The translations under genes were made by a program, and so were the position numbers. This document shows, in pieces, positions 1 to 7,563 of a stretch of 64,000 nt of DNA. This stretch comes from Plantactinospora endophytica (GTDB lineage: Bacteria; Actinomycetota; Actinomycetes; Mycobacteriales; Micromonosporaceae), in assembly GCF_016862915.1 (NCBI RefSeq), contig NZ_BONW01000001.1:434001-498000 (forward strand). Direction: 5' to 3'. The first letter of the stretch is position 1, and every line of letters begins with the position of its first letter. Under the pieces are notes generated by a model. That model worked only from the letters and a program-made list of their open reading frames with translations, made no database searches and was not told the DNA's origin.

Positions 1-2
1 TG

Positions 3-581
3 CTGCTGCACGCGCTCGCCGAACTCTGGAACTGGCAGCCCCGGACCGCCGAGTCGGTCACCGTGGTGATCGCGGGCGGGCCGAGCGGCAGCGGCCTGGA
101 CCAGCCCACCTCGCTCATCGAACTGGCCGCCAAGCTCGGCGTCGGCGACGCGGTGCGCTTTCTGCCGCCGCAGACCGGTGACGACCTGCCGGCGCTGTAC
201 CGGGCCGCCGACCTGGTGGCGGTCCCGTCGCACAACGAGTCGTTCGGCCTGGTGGCCCTGGAGGCGCAGGCCTGCGGTACTCCGGTGGTCGCCGCTGCCG
301 TGGGTGGGCTGATCACCGCCGTCCGGGACGGCGCCAGCGGGGTACTCGTCGACGGGCACCACCCCGGCGACTGGGCCCGGGTGCTCGGCGGCCTGCTGGC
401 CGCACCCGGGCGGCGGGCCGAGCTGTCCCGGGGTGCGGTGGAGCACGCCCGTGCCTTCTCCTGGGCCCGTACCGCCACCGAGCTGCTCGGGGTCTACCGT
501 GAGGCGGTGGCGGAGCACCGGGACCGGCTCGCCTCCGAACTCGCGGACGGTACGGCGACGCTGCCACTGGCGGCCTGCTGA
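3..581 (+). CDS. mshA: D-inositol-3-phosphate glycosyltransferase, C-terminal part
   Basis: This is the 3' end (192 codons) of a GT-B fold, family 4 glycosyltransferase; the reading frame is already open at the left edge. The nucleotide-sugar-binding half is present, with the EX7E motif in [10 protein letters not shown] followed by CGTPVVA and GGL. MshA makes the first committed intermediate of mycothiol by joining GlcNAc to inositol-3-phosphate in the cytoplasm. The specific assignment rests mainly on context: in actinobacteria mshA is followed by a YbjN gene and phosphoglycerate mutase, as here. From the fragment alone it could be another family 4 enzyme. Confidence 0.82.
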   Translation: MLHALAELWNWQPRTAESVTVVIAGGPSGSGLDQPTSLIELAAKLGVGDAVRFLPPQTGDDLPALYRAADLVAVPSHNESFGLVALEAQACGTPVVAAAVGGLITAVRDGASGVLVDGHHPGDWARVLGGLLAAPGRRAELSRGAVEHARAFSWARTATELLGVYREAVAEHRDRLASELADGTATLPLAAC

Positions 582-672
582 GCCGAGCGCCTGGCGGCGT
601 CTGGCGGAACCGACGGGGGAGCTGATCGACCTCGGGCTCGACGTCGCCGAGGACGGGAAGGTGGGTGCCGGG

Positions 673-1197
673 ATGGCCTCTCGGGCGGAGATCGGTCGGC
701 TGATCGAGGCAACCTGTGCCGATCGCGAGCTGCCCTGCGAGTCGACGGGCGAGTTCTCGTACGCGGTCACCCTGCCGGGTACGCACAAGCTCAGGACGGT
801 CTGCAACCTGATCGTCGGCGAGCACGCGCTGCGGATCGAGGCGTTCGTGATGCGCCAGCCGGACGAGCGGCGTGAGGAACTCTTCACCTGGTTGCTCCAA
901 CGCAACGCCCGGATGTACGGGGTGGCGTTCTCCGTCGACGCGGTCGGCGACGTCTACCTGACCGGCCGGGTCGGCCTGGCCGGGGTGACCGAGGAGGAAC
1001 TCGACCGGCTCTTCGGCTCGGTGCTGACGTACGCGGACGAGTCGTTCGACACCATGCTGGAGATCGGCTTCGGTACGGCGATCCGCCGGGAGTGGGAGTG
1101 GCGGGTCAAACGGGGCGAGTCGCTGGCGAACCTGCGGGCCTTCGCGCACCTGTTCGAGCGTTCGGCGGCGGATAACTCGGGTTTGGACCGCCCCTGA
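673..1197 (+). CDS. YbjN domain-containing protein
   Basis: A 174-residue soluble protein matching the actinobacterial YbjN family (Rv0487 type), with VTLPGTHKLRT, a central beta-rich segment and the family-typical FMRQPDE. YbjN proteins resemble type III secretion chaperones in fold; their biochemical role is not established. The gene sits 91 bp after mshA, its usual neighbour. The frame is open far upstream, but homology-like sequence begins near the ATG at 673; a GTG at 661 is an alternative. The function of this protein next to mycothiol synthesis is unknown. Confidence 0.75.
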   Translation: MASRAEIGRLIEATCADRELPCESTGEFSYAVTLPGTHKLRTVCNLIVGEHALRIEAFVMRQPDERREELFTWLLQRNARMYGVAFSVDAVGDVYLTGRVGLAGVTEEELDRLFGSVLTYADESFDTMLEIGFGTAIRREWEWRVKRGESLANLRAFAHLFERSAADNSGLDRP

Positions 1198-1284
1198 CGG
1201 GTATGCCCCGGCGGCGGCACCAGGATGTGGCGATGGCCGCGCCGCCTGCCGAGGTCAGACTGTCAGAAGGAGCGTGAGGATCTC

Positions 1285-2529
1285 ATGGCTCAGCGGAACA
1301 GTTCCGGTCGCGGCGCAACCGCGACCGCGACGAAGCGCCGATCCAGCAAAACGGCTGACATCAACGAGAGCAAGATCAACTCGATGAAGGCCGAGGACAT
1401 CCGGGGACAGCTCCGGAAACGTGGTATTTCGGGCATATCTGCACTGCGCAAGATGGACCTGGTGAAGAGCCTGGTCCGGACGCTGCGGGCGGAGGGCGGA
1501 CCAGGCGGCCGGAAGGCCACGGCGGCGCCGAGCAAGCGCGCCACCGCGAAGAAGGCGCCCGCCAAGCGGAGCACCGCGAAGAAGGCGCCGGCCCGTACGG
1601 TCGCGGCGAAGAAGGCCCCGGCCCGGAAGACCACCACCGCCCGGGCGACCGGCGCCAAGAAGGCGCCGGCCCGCAAGGCGACCGCGAAGAAGGCGCCGGC
1701 CCGGAAGAGCACCACCGCCCGGGCTGCCGGCGCGAAGAAGGCGCCGGCCCGGAAGGCCGCGGCGAAGAAGGCACCGGCCCGCAAGACCGTGGCCGCCGCG
1801 CGGAAGGCGCCGGCCCGCAAGTCCGTCACCTCCGCCCGGACCACGACCGGTACCCGCCGGACCGGCGCCACGTCGGCCCGGAAGGCGACCGGACCGGCCA
1901 AGGCGACCGGCGCCCGCGCCACCGGACCGGGCAAGGCCACCGGAGCCCGCAAGAGCACGGCGGCCAAGAGCACCACGGCCGCCCGCAAGACGACCGGGGC
2001 GCGGAAGTCGACCTCCGCACCGGCCGGCCGGGCGACCGGGGCCCGGAAGGGTACGGCGGCCAAGAGCACCACGACCGCCCGGAAGGGTACGGCCGCGAAG
2101 AGCAGCACGGCCGCCCGGAAGAGCACCGGTGGCCCGTCCACCGCGCAGGCCCGGCAGTCCACGTCGGGCGGCGGTGGGCAGTCCAAGTCGCTGAAGTACG
2201 CCCAGCCGATCTCCTCGGCGCAGGACGCTCCCGAGCGTCCGGGGCGGAGCCTGGTAACCCGGGAACACGACGTGATCCAGCGCTGGGCGGAGGCCCGGAA
2301 CGCCCAACCGGCGACGATCGAGGGCACCGAACGCGAGGGTCGGCTCGGCGTACTGACGTTTGACTTCCCCGGTTGGCGGGAAGGCGGACGACTGAAGCCG
2401 GTGAGCTGGGACGAGTGGTTCCACACCTTCGACCTACGCCAACTGAATTTCATTTACCAGGAGCAGCTTTCCGACGGTCGGCAGAGCAACTTCTTCCGTA
2501 CCGAATCGCCGATGCGCGAGGACGGGTGA
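1285..2529 (+). CDS. Rho_N / histone H1-like nucleoid protein with C-terminal globular domain
   Basis: A 414-residue three-part protein. Residues about 20-65 (DINESKINSMKAEDIRGQL, then LRKMDLVKSLV) look like the SAP-type Rho N-terminal nucleic-acid-binding domain. Residues about 70-310 are a low-complexity basic tail built from KKAPAR, ATGARK and STTARK repeats, resembling eukaryotic histone H1 and mycobacterial HupB tails. The last 100 residues (HDVIQRW, TFDFPGW, SWDEWF, FNFF-like end) form a separate conserved globular domain. The ATG at 1285 follows GGAG and GAGGA. The likely role is chromosome compaction or protection. The composition is so biased that long false ORFs run antisense across it. 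Confidence 0.8.
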   Translation: MAQRNSSGRGATATATKRRSSKTADINESKINSMKAEDIRGQLRKRGISGISALRKMDLVKSLVRTLRAEGGPGGRKATAAPSKRATAKKAPAKRSTAKKAPARTVAAKKAPARKTTTARATGAKKAPARKATAKKAPARKSTTARAAGAKKAPARKAAAKKAPARKTVAAARKAPARKSVTSARTTTGTRRTGATSARKATGPAKATGARATGPGKATGARKSTAAKSTTAARKTTGARKSTSAPAGRATGARKGTAAKSTTTARKGTAAKSSTAARKSTGGPSTAQARQSTSGGGGQSKSLKYAQPISSAQDAPERPGRSLVTREHDVIQRWAEARNAQPATIEGTEREGRLGVLTFDFPGWREGGRLKPVSWDEWFHTFDLRQLNFIYQEQLSDGRQSNFFRTESPMREDG

Positions 2530-2895
2530 GCATCGCCAGGGGCGGGCCGGGAATGATCCGGCGGCCTCGGGTGGTTGCACTACCAAGGTGCCGGAAATCG
2601 ATCGCCCTTGGGTGTGATGGGCGAGACAGAGTTACCGGCTTGTGTCGGTCATCCGGCGACAACTAACGTTATTGCACGCGCCACGCTCGGACGCGTTCGG
2701 GGGAACGCCGGATCGCGCAGATCTGTGCACCGAGCACTGGCGCCTGGGGGACGGGTGGCAGTTGAGGCCGTTGGGGGACGGCGCCGCCACCTGTAACCGG
2801 CGGTGTGTGCGGGCGACGTTTACGGGGGTGAACGTCGCCCGCCGCCGCCGGTCCAGTCTGTCCGGCGCGGCTTCCGCGCCGACCCCGATTCGGCG
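2530..2895. other. 366-bp intergenic region between convergent genes
   Basis: No open frame here has the codon pattern of a gene. The region separates the convergent histone-like gene and the M23 peptidase gene, and contains one strong hairpin near its right end. Nothing else was recognised. Confidence 0.6.
2809..2842. terminator. Hairpin between convergent genes
   Basis: Perfect 12-bp inverted repeat, GCGGGCGACGTT and AACGTCGCCCGC, around a 10-nt loop. It lacks a U-tract, as is common in actinobacteria. Its position between two gene 3' ends fits a bidirectional terminator. Confidence 0.6.
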
Positions 2896-3708
2896 TTAGC
2901 GTACGGCTGTGGACGCGACCGAGAAGATCTCTCCGTTGGCCGGTACGCCGATTTCCCGCCAGTCGAACGGAATTCCGCGAGCGACATCGGGATCCGGATT
3001 GTCCATCAACTGGAAGTGGACATGCGGTTCGGACGAGTTGCCGGAATTCCCACACTCCGCGACCGGCTGACCGGTTCGGACCCGGTCACCGGGCCGGACG
3101 AGCAGCGATCCGCGCCGTAGGTGCGCGTAGGCGGCGTACCGGCCGTCGCCGAGATCCAGGATCAGGTGGTTGCCGAGGATCTGACCGGGGCCGCCGATCT
3201 CCCGGAACAGCCCTTCGAAGATCAGGTAGACCAGTGCCGGGTACGAGTTCCGGCTGAGGTGGTCCCGGTTGCGGTCGACGGCCCGGACCACGGTGCCGTC
3301 GGCGACGGCCAGCAGCGGTGCCCCGAATCCGGGGAAGTCGCGGTTGCGCCGGACCAGCGGCCACCAGCCGAAGCGTGGACGCGGTGACTCCACCGGCTCG
3401 GCGACCAGGTCGATCGCGTACGCCTGGCCGTAGGCGCGTACGCCGTGGCTGGGTACCTTGCTGGTCGGGCTGTTCAGTGCCGACCATCGTCCGGTGACCG
3501 GCGGCTCGACCTCGACCGGTCGCTCCCCGGCCGGGTCCTGGCCGCCACGCGGGGCGAGCATCCGGCCCAGCACCACCCGCACGGCGATGGCGAGCGCGAT
3601 GGCCAGCCAGCCCCACAGGGACGTGAAGTCGAGGAAGAAGCCGGCCACCAGGATCACCAGGAAGGCCAGCCAGCAGCAGCGGTGCAGGATCATCAGTGCC
3701 TTGAGCAT
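2896..3708 (-). CDS. Membrane-anchored M23 family metallopeptidase
   Basis: A 270-residue protein with two hydrophobic segments (about 11-27 and 31-48) and a C-terminal LytM/M23 domain (about 85-250). Visible catalytic elements are D100 in YAIDL, H196 in YAHL and H229/H231 in HVHF. The canonical HxxxD of the first zinc site is not in the usual register, with SHG at 87-89 instead. M23 enzymes cut peptidoglycan cross-links or act as M23-fold partners. The start ATG is preceded by AAAGGAG. It is 51 bp downstream of an ArsR-type regulator on the same strand and is probably co-transcribed with it. Confidence 0.82.
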   Translation of the reverse strand: MLKALMILHRCCWLAFLVILVAGFFLDFTSLWGWLAIALAIAVRVVLGRMLAPRGGQDPAGERPVEVEPPVTGRWSALNSPTSKVPSHGVRAYGQAYAIDLVAEPVESPRPRFGWWPLVRRNRDFPGFGAPLLAVADGTVVRAVDRNRDHLSRNSYPALVYLIFEGLFREIGGPGQILGNHLILDLGDGRYAAYAHLRRGSLLVRPGDRVRTGQPVAECGNSGNSSEPHVHFQLMDNPDPDVARGIPFDWREIGVPANGEIFSVASTAVR

Positions 3709-3759
3709 CGCCAGTCTCCTTTCGGGCGTGCGTACGGGTCGGCGGTGCGGGCGCCCCGG

Positions 3760-4284
3760 TCAGGCGCGGGCGATGGCGATCGCCACCAGCAACGGCACCA
3801 CCCGTCCCGCCGGCACCTCGTAGCGACCGCGACCCGGGCTGTGCAGCCAGCCGGCCGCGGCGAGTTGTCGCAGGTGGTGGTATGCCTGTCCGGTCGTGCC
3901 CAGGTCTTCGAGCGCGGTGAGTTCGGCGACGGTACGCCGACCGCCGAGGATCTCGCGGAGCAGCCGGAGCCGGACCGGATGGCCGAGTGCGGCGAAGGCG
4001 TCGGCCGCCCGGGTCCAGTCCTCCTCCTCGCCGTCGAGCAGTGCCTCGGTCGGCAGCCCGTACTGCCAGTCGTAGCGCTCGTTCGTGGCCAGCCGGACCG
4101 TTCCGGTGAAGAGCACCCCGCCCTGCTCGGCACCGAGCGCGGCGAGCCGTGTCTTGAGGCCGTCCAGGGCCCAAAAGTCGCCCTCGGTCGGCGCCGGCGG
4201 CGCCGGGGCGGGCGGCGCCGCCGTCCGCTCCTCCAGGGCGGTCAGTCGACGTTCGAGTTCCGCGACCCGTTCCTCGATGGTCAT
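3760..4284 (-). CDS. ArsR-family winged-helix regulator with N-terminal coiled coil
   Basis: 174 residues. The N-terminus (ERVAELERRLTALEER) is a short coiled coil followed by a Pro/Ala linker; the C-terminal half is an ArsR winged helix (FAALGHPVRLRLLREIL, then TGQAYHHLRQLAAAGWL as recognition helix). No cysteine metal site is visible, so it probably senses something other than metal, or acts by partner binding. A candidate operator overlaps its own promoter. The downstream M23 peptidase is the likely co-regulated gene; the MFS gene upstream lies on the same strand but has its own control region. Confidence 0.78.
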   Translation of the reverse strand: MTIEERVAELERRLTALEERTAAPPAPAPPAPTEGDFWALDGLKTRLAALGAEQGGVLFTGTVRLATNERYDWQYGLPTEALLDGEEEDWTRAADAFAALGHPVRLRLLREILGGRRTVAELTALEDLGTTGQAYHHLRQLAAAGWLHSPGRGRYEVPAGRVVPLLVAIAIARA

Positions 4285-4290
4285 GAGTCG

Positions 4291-4308
4291 AGTCTACGTA
4301 ACTACGTA
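4291..4308 (-). promoter_or_regulatory. ArsR promoter and candidate autoregulatory operator
   Basis: Two TACGTA palindromes (4295-4300 and 4303-4308) lie 8 bp apart, immediately upstream of the regulator. On the minus strand TAGACT (4296-4291) is followed by six bases and the ATG, a leaderless -10. The palindromes overlap it, so a bound repressor would block initiation. The site is AT-rich against its surroundings. Confidence 0.55.
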
Positions 4309-4362
4309 ATTTCTTGCTACCTGACGTCGGAGAGCGCCACCTCGTCCCGGCCGTGCGAGGGT

Positions 4363-5679
4363 TCAGACGTTGGCGGTGGCCGATGGTCTGGTCGGCGCCG
4401 CTTCGACGGCTGGTGCCGGCGCCGCTACGCCACCCCGGCCGGCCGGGACGGCGTCGACCGTGCGCAGTTCCCGGACCCGCCGTTCCCGTACCGGTCCGGA
4501 GAGCAGGTGGGCGACCGCCACCACCCCGCCGAGCGCCGCGCAGCCGAGCCAGAGCGCCGCGTTGCCGAACTGCTCCCGGACGAAGCCGCCGGCGATCGGG
4601 GCGGCGAAGGTCGCCACCGACCAGGAGAGTGAGAAGAGTCCCTGGTAGCGACCGCGCAGCGCGGCCGGGGACAGCTCGGCGATCAAAGTGGAGTTGGACG
4701 GCGAGTTCAGCATCTCGCCGAGGGTCCAGATCAGCACGGTGAGCACGTAGAACCAGGCCGCGTCCGCGAACGCGGTCAGCCCGAAGCCGACCCCGACGAT
4801 CAGCGCCGCGAGCGCGAGTACCCCCGACCGGCTCCGCCCCCGGATCAGTCGCGGCACGAAGAGTTGCCCGGCCACGATCAGTACCCCGTTGACCGCGATC
4901 ACCGAACCGTAGGTGGCCGGCGACAGCCCGTCCTGGCCCATCGCGATCGGCAGCATCGAGATGTGCTGCATGAAGACCAACGCCATCAGGATGTTCAGCC
5001 CGACGAAGCCGACGAAGACCCGGTCGCGCAGTGCGCTGCCCAGCCCGCCCCGGTGCGGGGCGGCCGGCCCGGTCGCCGGCTCCGCCCGCACCCGGCGGGT
5101 TTCGCGCACCTTGAAGAAGATGATCAGTGCGGTGGTGACCGTTGTCGTCGCGTCCACCACGAAGAGCAGCAGGTAGTTCGCCTCGGCGGCCAGCCCGGCG
5201 AGGATCGCGGCGCAGGCGAAGCCCAGGTTGATCGCCCAGTAGTTCAGGGTGAAGGCGCGCAGCCGGTCCCGCTCGGGTACGACGTCGACCATCATCGCGC
5301 CGAACGCCGGCCGGGCCGCCTCGGCGAACATCCCGAGCAGCAGCGCGCCGAGCCCGACCAGCCACAGTTCCCGGGCGAAGCCGAGCGCCAACATCATCGT
5401 CGCCGCGCCGAGGTGTGCGGTGAGCAGCGTGGGTCGCCGGCCCCACCGGTCGGCGAGGGTCCCGCCGGTCAGCGTGCCGACCGCACCGCCGGCGCCCCAG
5501 AGCCCGAGCACCACACCGGCCTGGAACTCGGAGAAGCCCCGCTCGGCGGTCAGGTAGATGGCCAGGAAGACGATGACGAAGGAGCCGAGCCGGTTGACCA
5601 GGGTGCCGGCCCAGAGGTACCAGAAGGTCCGGGGTAGGCCGCCGGTGGTGTCCTGGAACCAGTTCCGGACCGTCCGCAT
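4363..5679 (-). CDS. MFS multidrug/efflux transporter
   Basis: A 438-residue protein with about 12 hydrophobic segments and MFS hallmarks: GTLADRWGRRPTLL after helix 2 (motif A) and a long central loop near residue 190. It resembles the MdtH-like drug/proton antiporters. The substrate cannot be told from sequence. It is transcribed from its own region, which carries a perfect inverted repeat of TetR-operator type. The start is preceded by a G-rich Shine-Dalgarno stretch. The last residues are Ala/Pro rich and cytoplasmic. Confidence 0.85.
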   Translation of the reverse strand: MRTVRNWFQDTTGGLPRTFWYLWAGTLVNRLGSFVIVFLAIYLTAERGFSEFQAGVVLGLWGAGGAVGTLTGGTLADRWGRRPTLLTAHLGAATMMLALGFARELWLVGLGALLLGMFAEAARPAFGAMMVDVVPERDRLRAFTLNYWAINLGFACAAILAGLAAEANYLLLFVVDATTTVTTALIIFFKVRETRRVRAEPATGPAAPHRGGLGSALRDRVFVGFVGLNILMALVFMQHISMLPIAMGQDGLSPATYGSVIAVNGVLIVAGQLFVPRLIRGRSRSGVLALAALIVGVGFGLTAFADAAWFYVLTVLIWTLGEMLNSPSNSTLIAELSPAALRGRYQGLFSLSWSVATFAAPIAGGFVREQFGNAALWLGCAALGGVVAVAHLLSGPVRERRVRELRTVDAVPAGRGGVAAPAPAVEAAPTRPSATANV

Positions 5680-5702
5680 CCAGTGCCCCCCGTACCTGTA
5701 AT

Positions 5703-5714
5703 GACCAGTTGGTC
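5703..5714 (-). promoter_or_regulatory. TetR-type palindromic operator upstream of the MFS gene
   Basis: GACCA-GT-TGGTC is a perfect 5-bp inverted repeat with a 2-bp centre, 24 bp upstream of the transporter start. This is the usual form of operators for TetR repressors of efflux pumps. No TetR gene is in the neighbourhood. Confidence 0.45.
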
Positions 5715-5822
5715 TTGAAACCCTTACGAAACTAGTGCGCCCCGTCCGGCCGGGTCATCCCGTTTTCCACGTGTCGGTCGTCACCCTGGGTCGCCGCACG
5801 CCTGCCCGGTGGGTCCGGCAGG

Positions 5823-6635
5823 ATGAGTTCCATGACTGCGAGCACGAGTACTGGGCCGGAGGGAGCCGTGGTGGCAGGCGAGGGAGCCACGGTGGGCACG
5901 TTGGTGCTGCTCCGGCATGGCGAGAGCGACTGGAACGCCAAGAACCTCTTCACCGGCTGGGTCGACGTGGACCTCACGGCCAAGGGGGAGAGCGAGGCCC
6001 GGCGCGGCGGCGAGCTGCTGCGCGAGCACAACCTGCTGCCCGACGTACTGCACACCAGCGTGCTCCGCCGGGCGATCCGCACCGCCGAACTGGCCCTGAA
6101 CGCCGCCGACCGGCACTGGATCGCCGTGCGTCGCTCGTGGCGGCTCAACGAGCGGCACTACGGTGCCCTCCAGGGCAAGGACAAGAAGCAGACCCTGGCC
6201 GAGTACGGCGAGGAGCAGTTCATGCTCTGGCGCCGCTCGTACGACACCCCGCCGCCGCCGATCGCCGACGGCGACGAGTGGTCCCAGGTCGGCGACCCCC
6301 GTTACGCCCTGCTGCCACCGGAGCTGATGCCGAAGACGGAGTGCCTCAAGGACGTCGTCGACCGGATGCTGCCGTACTGGTTCGACTCGATCGTGCCGGA
6401 CATCCTGGCCGGCCGGACGGTGCTGGTCGCCGCGCACGGCAACTCGCTGCGGGCGCTGGTCAAGCACCTGGACGGGATCTCCGACGAGGCGATCGCCAAG
6501 CTCAACATCCCGACCGGGATCCCGCTGCGCTACGACCTCGACCGGTCGATGCGCCCGCTGGTGGCCGGCGGGGCGTACCTCGACCCCGAGGCGGCCAAGG
6601 ACGCCGCCGCAGCGGTCGCCAACCAGGGCCGCTGA
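5823..6635 (+). CDS. gpmA: 2,3-bisphosphoglycerate-dependent phosphoglycerate mutase
   Basis: A 270-residue histidine-phosphatase-superfamily enzyme interconverting 3- and 2-phosphoglycerate in glycolysis. The catalytic signature [12 protein letters not shown] is at about residues 27-38, with [18 protein letters not shown] and the second-half histidine in VAAHGNSLR. It is a little longer than usual because of a 25-residue N-terminal tail of low conservation. ATGs at 5823 and 5832 and a GTG near 5868 are all possible starts. It ends in a strong hairpin shared with phoU. Confidence 0.93.
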   Translation: MSSMTASTSTGPEGAVVAGEGATVGTLVLLRHGESDWNAKNLFTGWVDVDLTAKGESEARRGGELLREHNLLPDVLHTSVLRRAIRTAELALNAADRHWIAVRRSWRLNERHYGALQGKDKKQTLAEYGEEQFMLWRRSYDTPPPPIADGDEWSQVGDPRYALLPPELMPKTECLKDVVDRMLPYWFDSIVPDILAGRTVLVAAHGNSLRALVKHLDGISDEAIAKLNIPTGIPLRYDLDRSMRPLVAGGAYLDPEAAKDAAAAVANQGR

Positions 6636-6644
6636 CCTTCTCCG

Positions 6645-6688
6645 ACGTCGAACGCCCCTTCCCGGCCCAGGGAAGGGGCGTTCGACGT
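6645..6688. terminator. Strong bidirectional terminator hairpin
   Basis: Perfect 19-bp stem (6645-6663 with 6670-6688) around the 6-nt loop GGCCCA. It lies between the convergent gpmA and phoU genes. Confidence 0.85.
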
Positions 6689-6696
6689 GTGCGGAG

Positions 6697-7344
6697 TCAG
6701 TCGGTGACGGTCTCGCCGGTGACCAGGTAGACCACCCGGCGGCCGGCGTTCACCGCGTGGTCGGCGTACCGCTCGTAGAAGCGGCCGAGCAGGGTGGCGT
6801 CGATGGCGGTCTCCACCCCGTACGGCCAGTCGTCGGCGAGCAGCACCGCGAAGAGTTCCCGGTGCAGGTCGTCCATGGCGTCGTCGTCGCGGTCCAGCTC
6901 GGCGGCGAGGTCGGCGTCGGGCTTGGAGAGTACGTTTGCGATCTTGTCGGCGATCCGGTCCGCCACCCCCGCCATCTCGGTGAAGACCCGGCGCAGCTCG
7001 GCCGGTACGGCGGGCGACGGGTGCCGGCGGACCGCCGTCTTGGCCACGTGGTCGGCGAGGTCGCCCATCCGCTCCAGGTCGGCGGCGACGTGCAGGGCGG
7101 TGACCAGGGCGCGCAGGTCGGAGGCGACCGGTGCCTGCCGGGCCAGCAGGTCGCAGACCCGCTCCTCGACCTGCCGGTAGAGGGAGTCGATCTCCGCGTC
7201 CCGCTCGATCACGGATTCGGCGGCGGCCCGGTCGGCGGTGAGCAGTGCCCGGGTGGCGTGCCGCATCGCGGCCCGGATCGCCTCGGCCATGTCCACCAGC
7301 AACTGGCTCACGATGTTCAGGTCGACCCGGAATTCCTCGCGCAT
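6697..7344 (-). CDS. phoU: Phosphate signalling protein PhoU
   Basis: 215 residues, all helical, with the two PhoU repeats. The metal-binding type motifs are visible as ADLERMGDLADHVAK in the first repeat and FYERYADHAVN in the second. PhoU links the phosphate transporter to the sensor kinase and represses the Pho response when phosphate is plentiful. The ATG at 7344 has AGGA upstream and matches where the family begins (MREEFRVDL); the frame is open further upstream but that part is not conserved. It is divergent from senX3-regX3 with a PHO-box-like repeat between. Confidence 0.92.
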   Translation of the reverse strand: MREEFRVDLNIVSQLLVDMAEAIRAAMRHATRALLTADRAAAESVIERDAEIDSLYRQVEERVCDLLARQAPVASDLRALVTALHVAADLERMGDLADHVAKTAVRRHPSPAVPAELRRVFTEMAGVADRIADKIANVLSKPDADLAAELDRDDDAMDDLHRELFAVLLADDWPYGVETAIDATLLGRFYERYADHAVNAGRRVVYLVTGETVTD

Positions 7345-7452
7345 GATCACGTCCTGCTGGGAGTGGTGGTTTCGGCGCCCGTGACGGGTTCGCGCACGGA
7401 CGGTATTACCGCTGTCGGTCCGGACCACGGTAGGGGGATCCGGCGGCGGCGT

Positions 7453-7491
7453 GGTGAACATCGGTGAACGGCGCTGGGCCGGCTGGTGAAC
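7453..7491. promoter_or_regulatory. PHO-box-like direct repeats
   Basis: GGTGAAC occurs at 7453-7459, 7463-7469 and 7485-7491. The spacings of 10 and 22 bp match the roughly 11-bp helical period of the Streptomyces PHO box (GTTCACC on the other strand). A degenerate unit may sit at 7474. The site lies between phoU and senX3 and suggests RegX3/PhoP autoregulation. Confidence 0.72.
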
Positions 7492-7551
7492 ATTCTCGGA
7501 TGCGAGCGTGATTCGCCCAATTTTGCCTGGTCGACAGGTTAACGATGACCC

Positions 7552-7557
7552 TACGAT
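7552..7557 (+). promoter_or_regulatory. Leaderless -10 element of senX3
   Basis: TACGAT is followed by six bases and the GTG start, so transcription would begin at or next to the start codon. TCGACA at 7531-7536 is a possible, closely spaced -35. Confidence 0.5.
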
Positions 7558-7563
7558 CGCCGC

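Noticed and set aside
1255-2453. Two long open frames antisense to the histone-like gene
   Set aside because: They arise from the biased AAG/GCC/CGG composition of the basic tail; the sense frame has a ribosome site, a recognisable domain and a proper stop.
3086-5446. 786-codon open frame on the minus strand
   Set aside because: It runs out of frame through the MFS, ArsR and M23 genes and shows only Arg/Pro/Gly-rich shadow composition.
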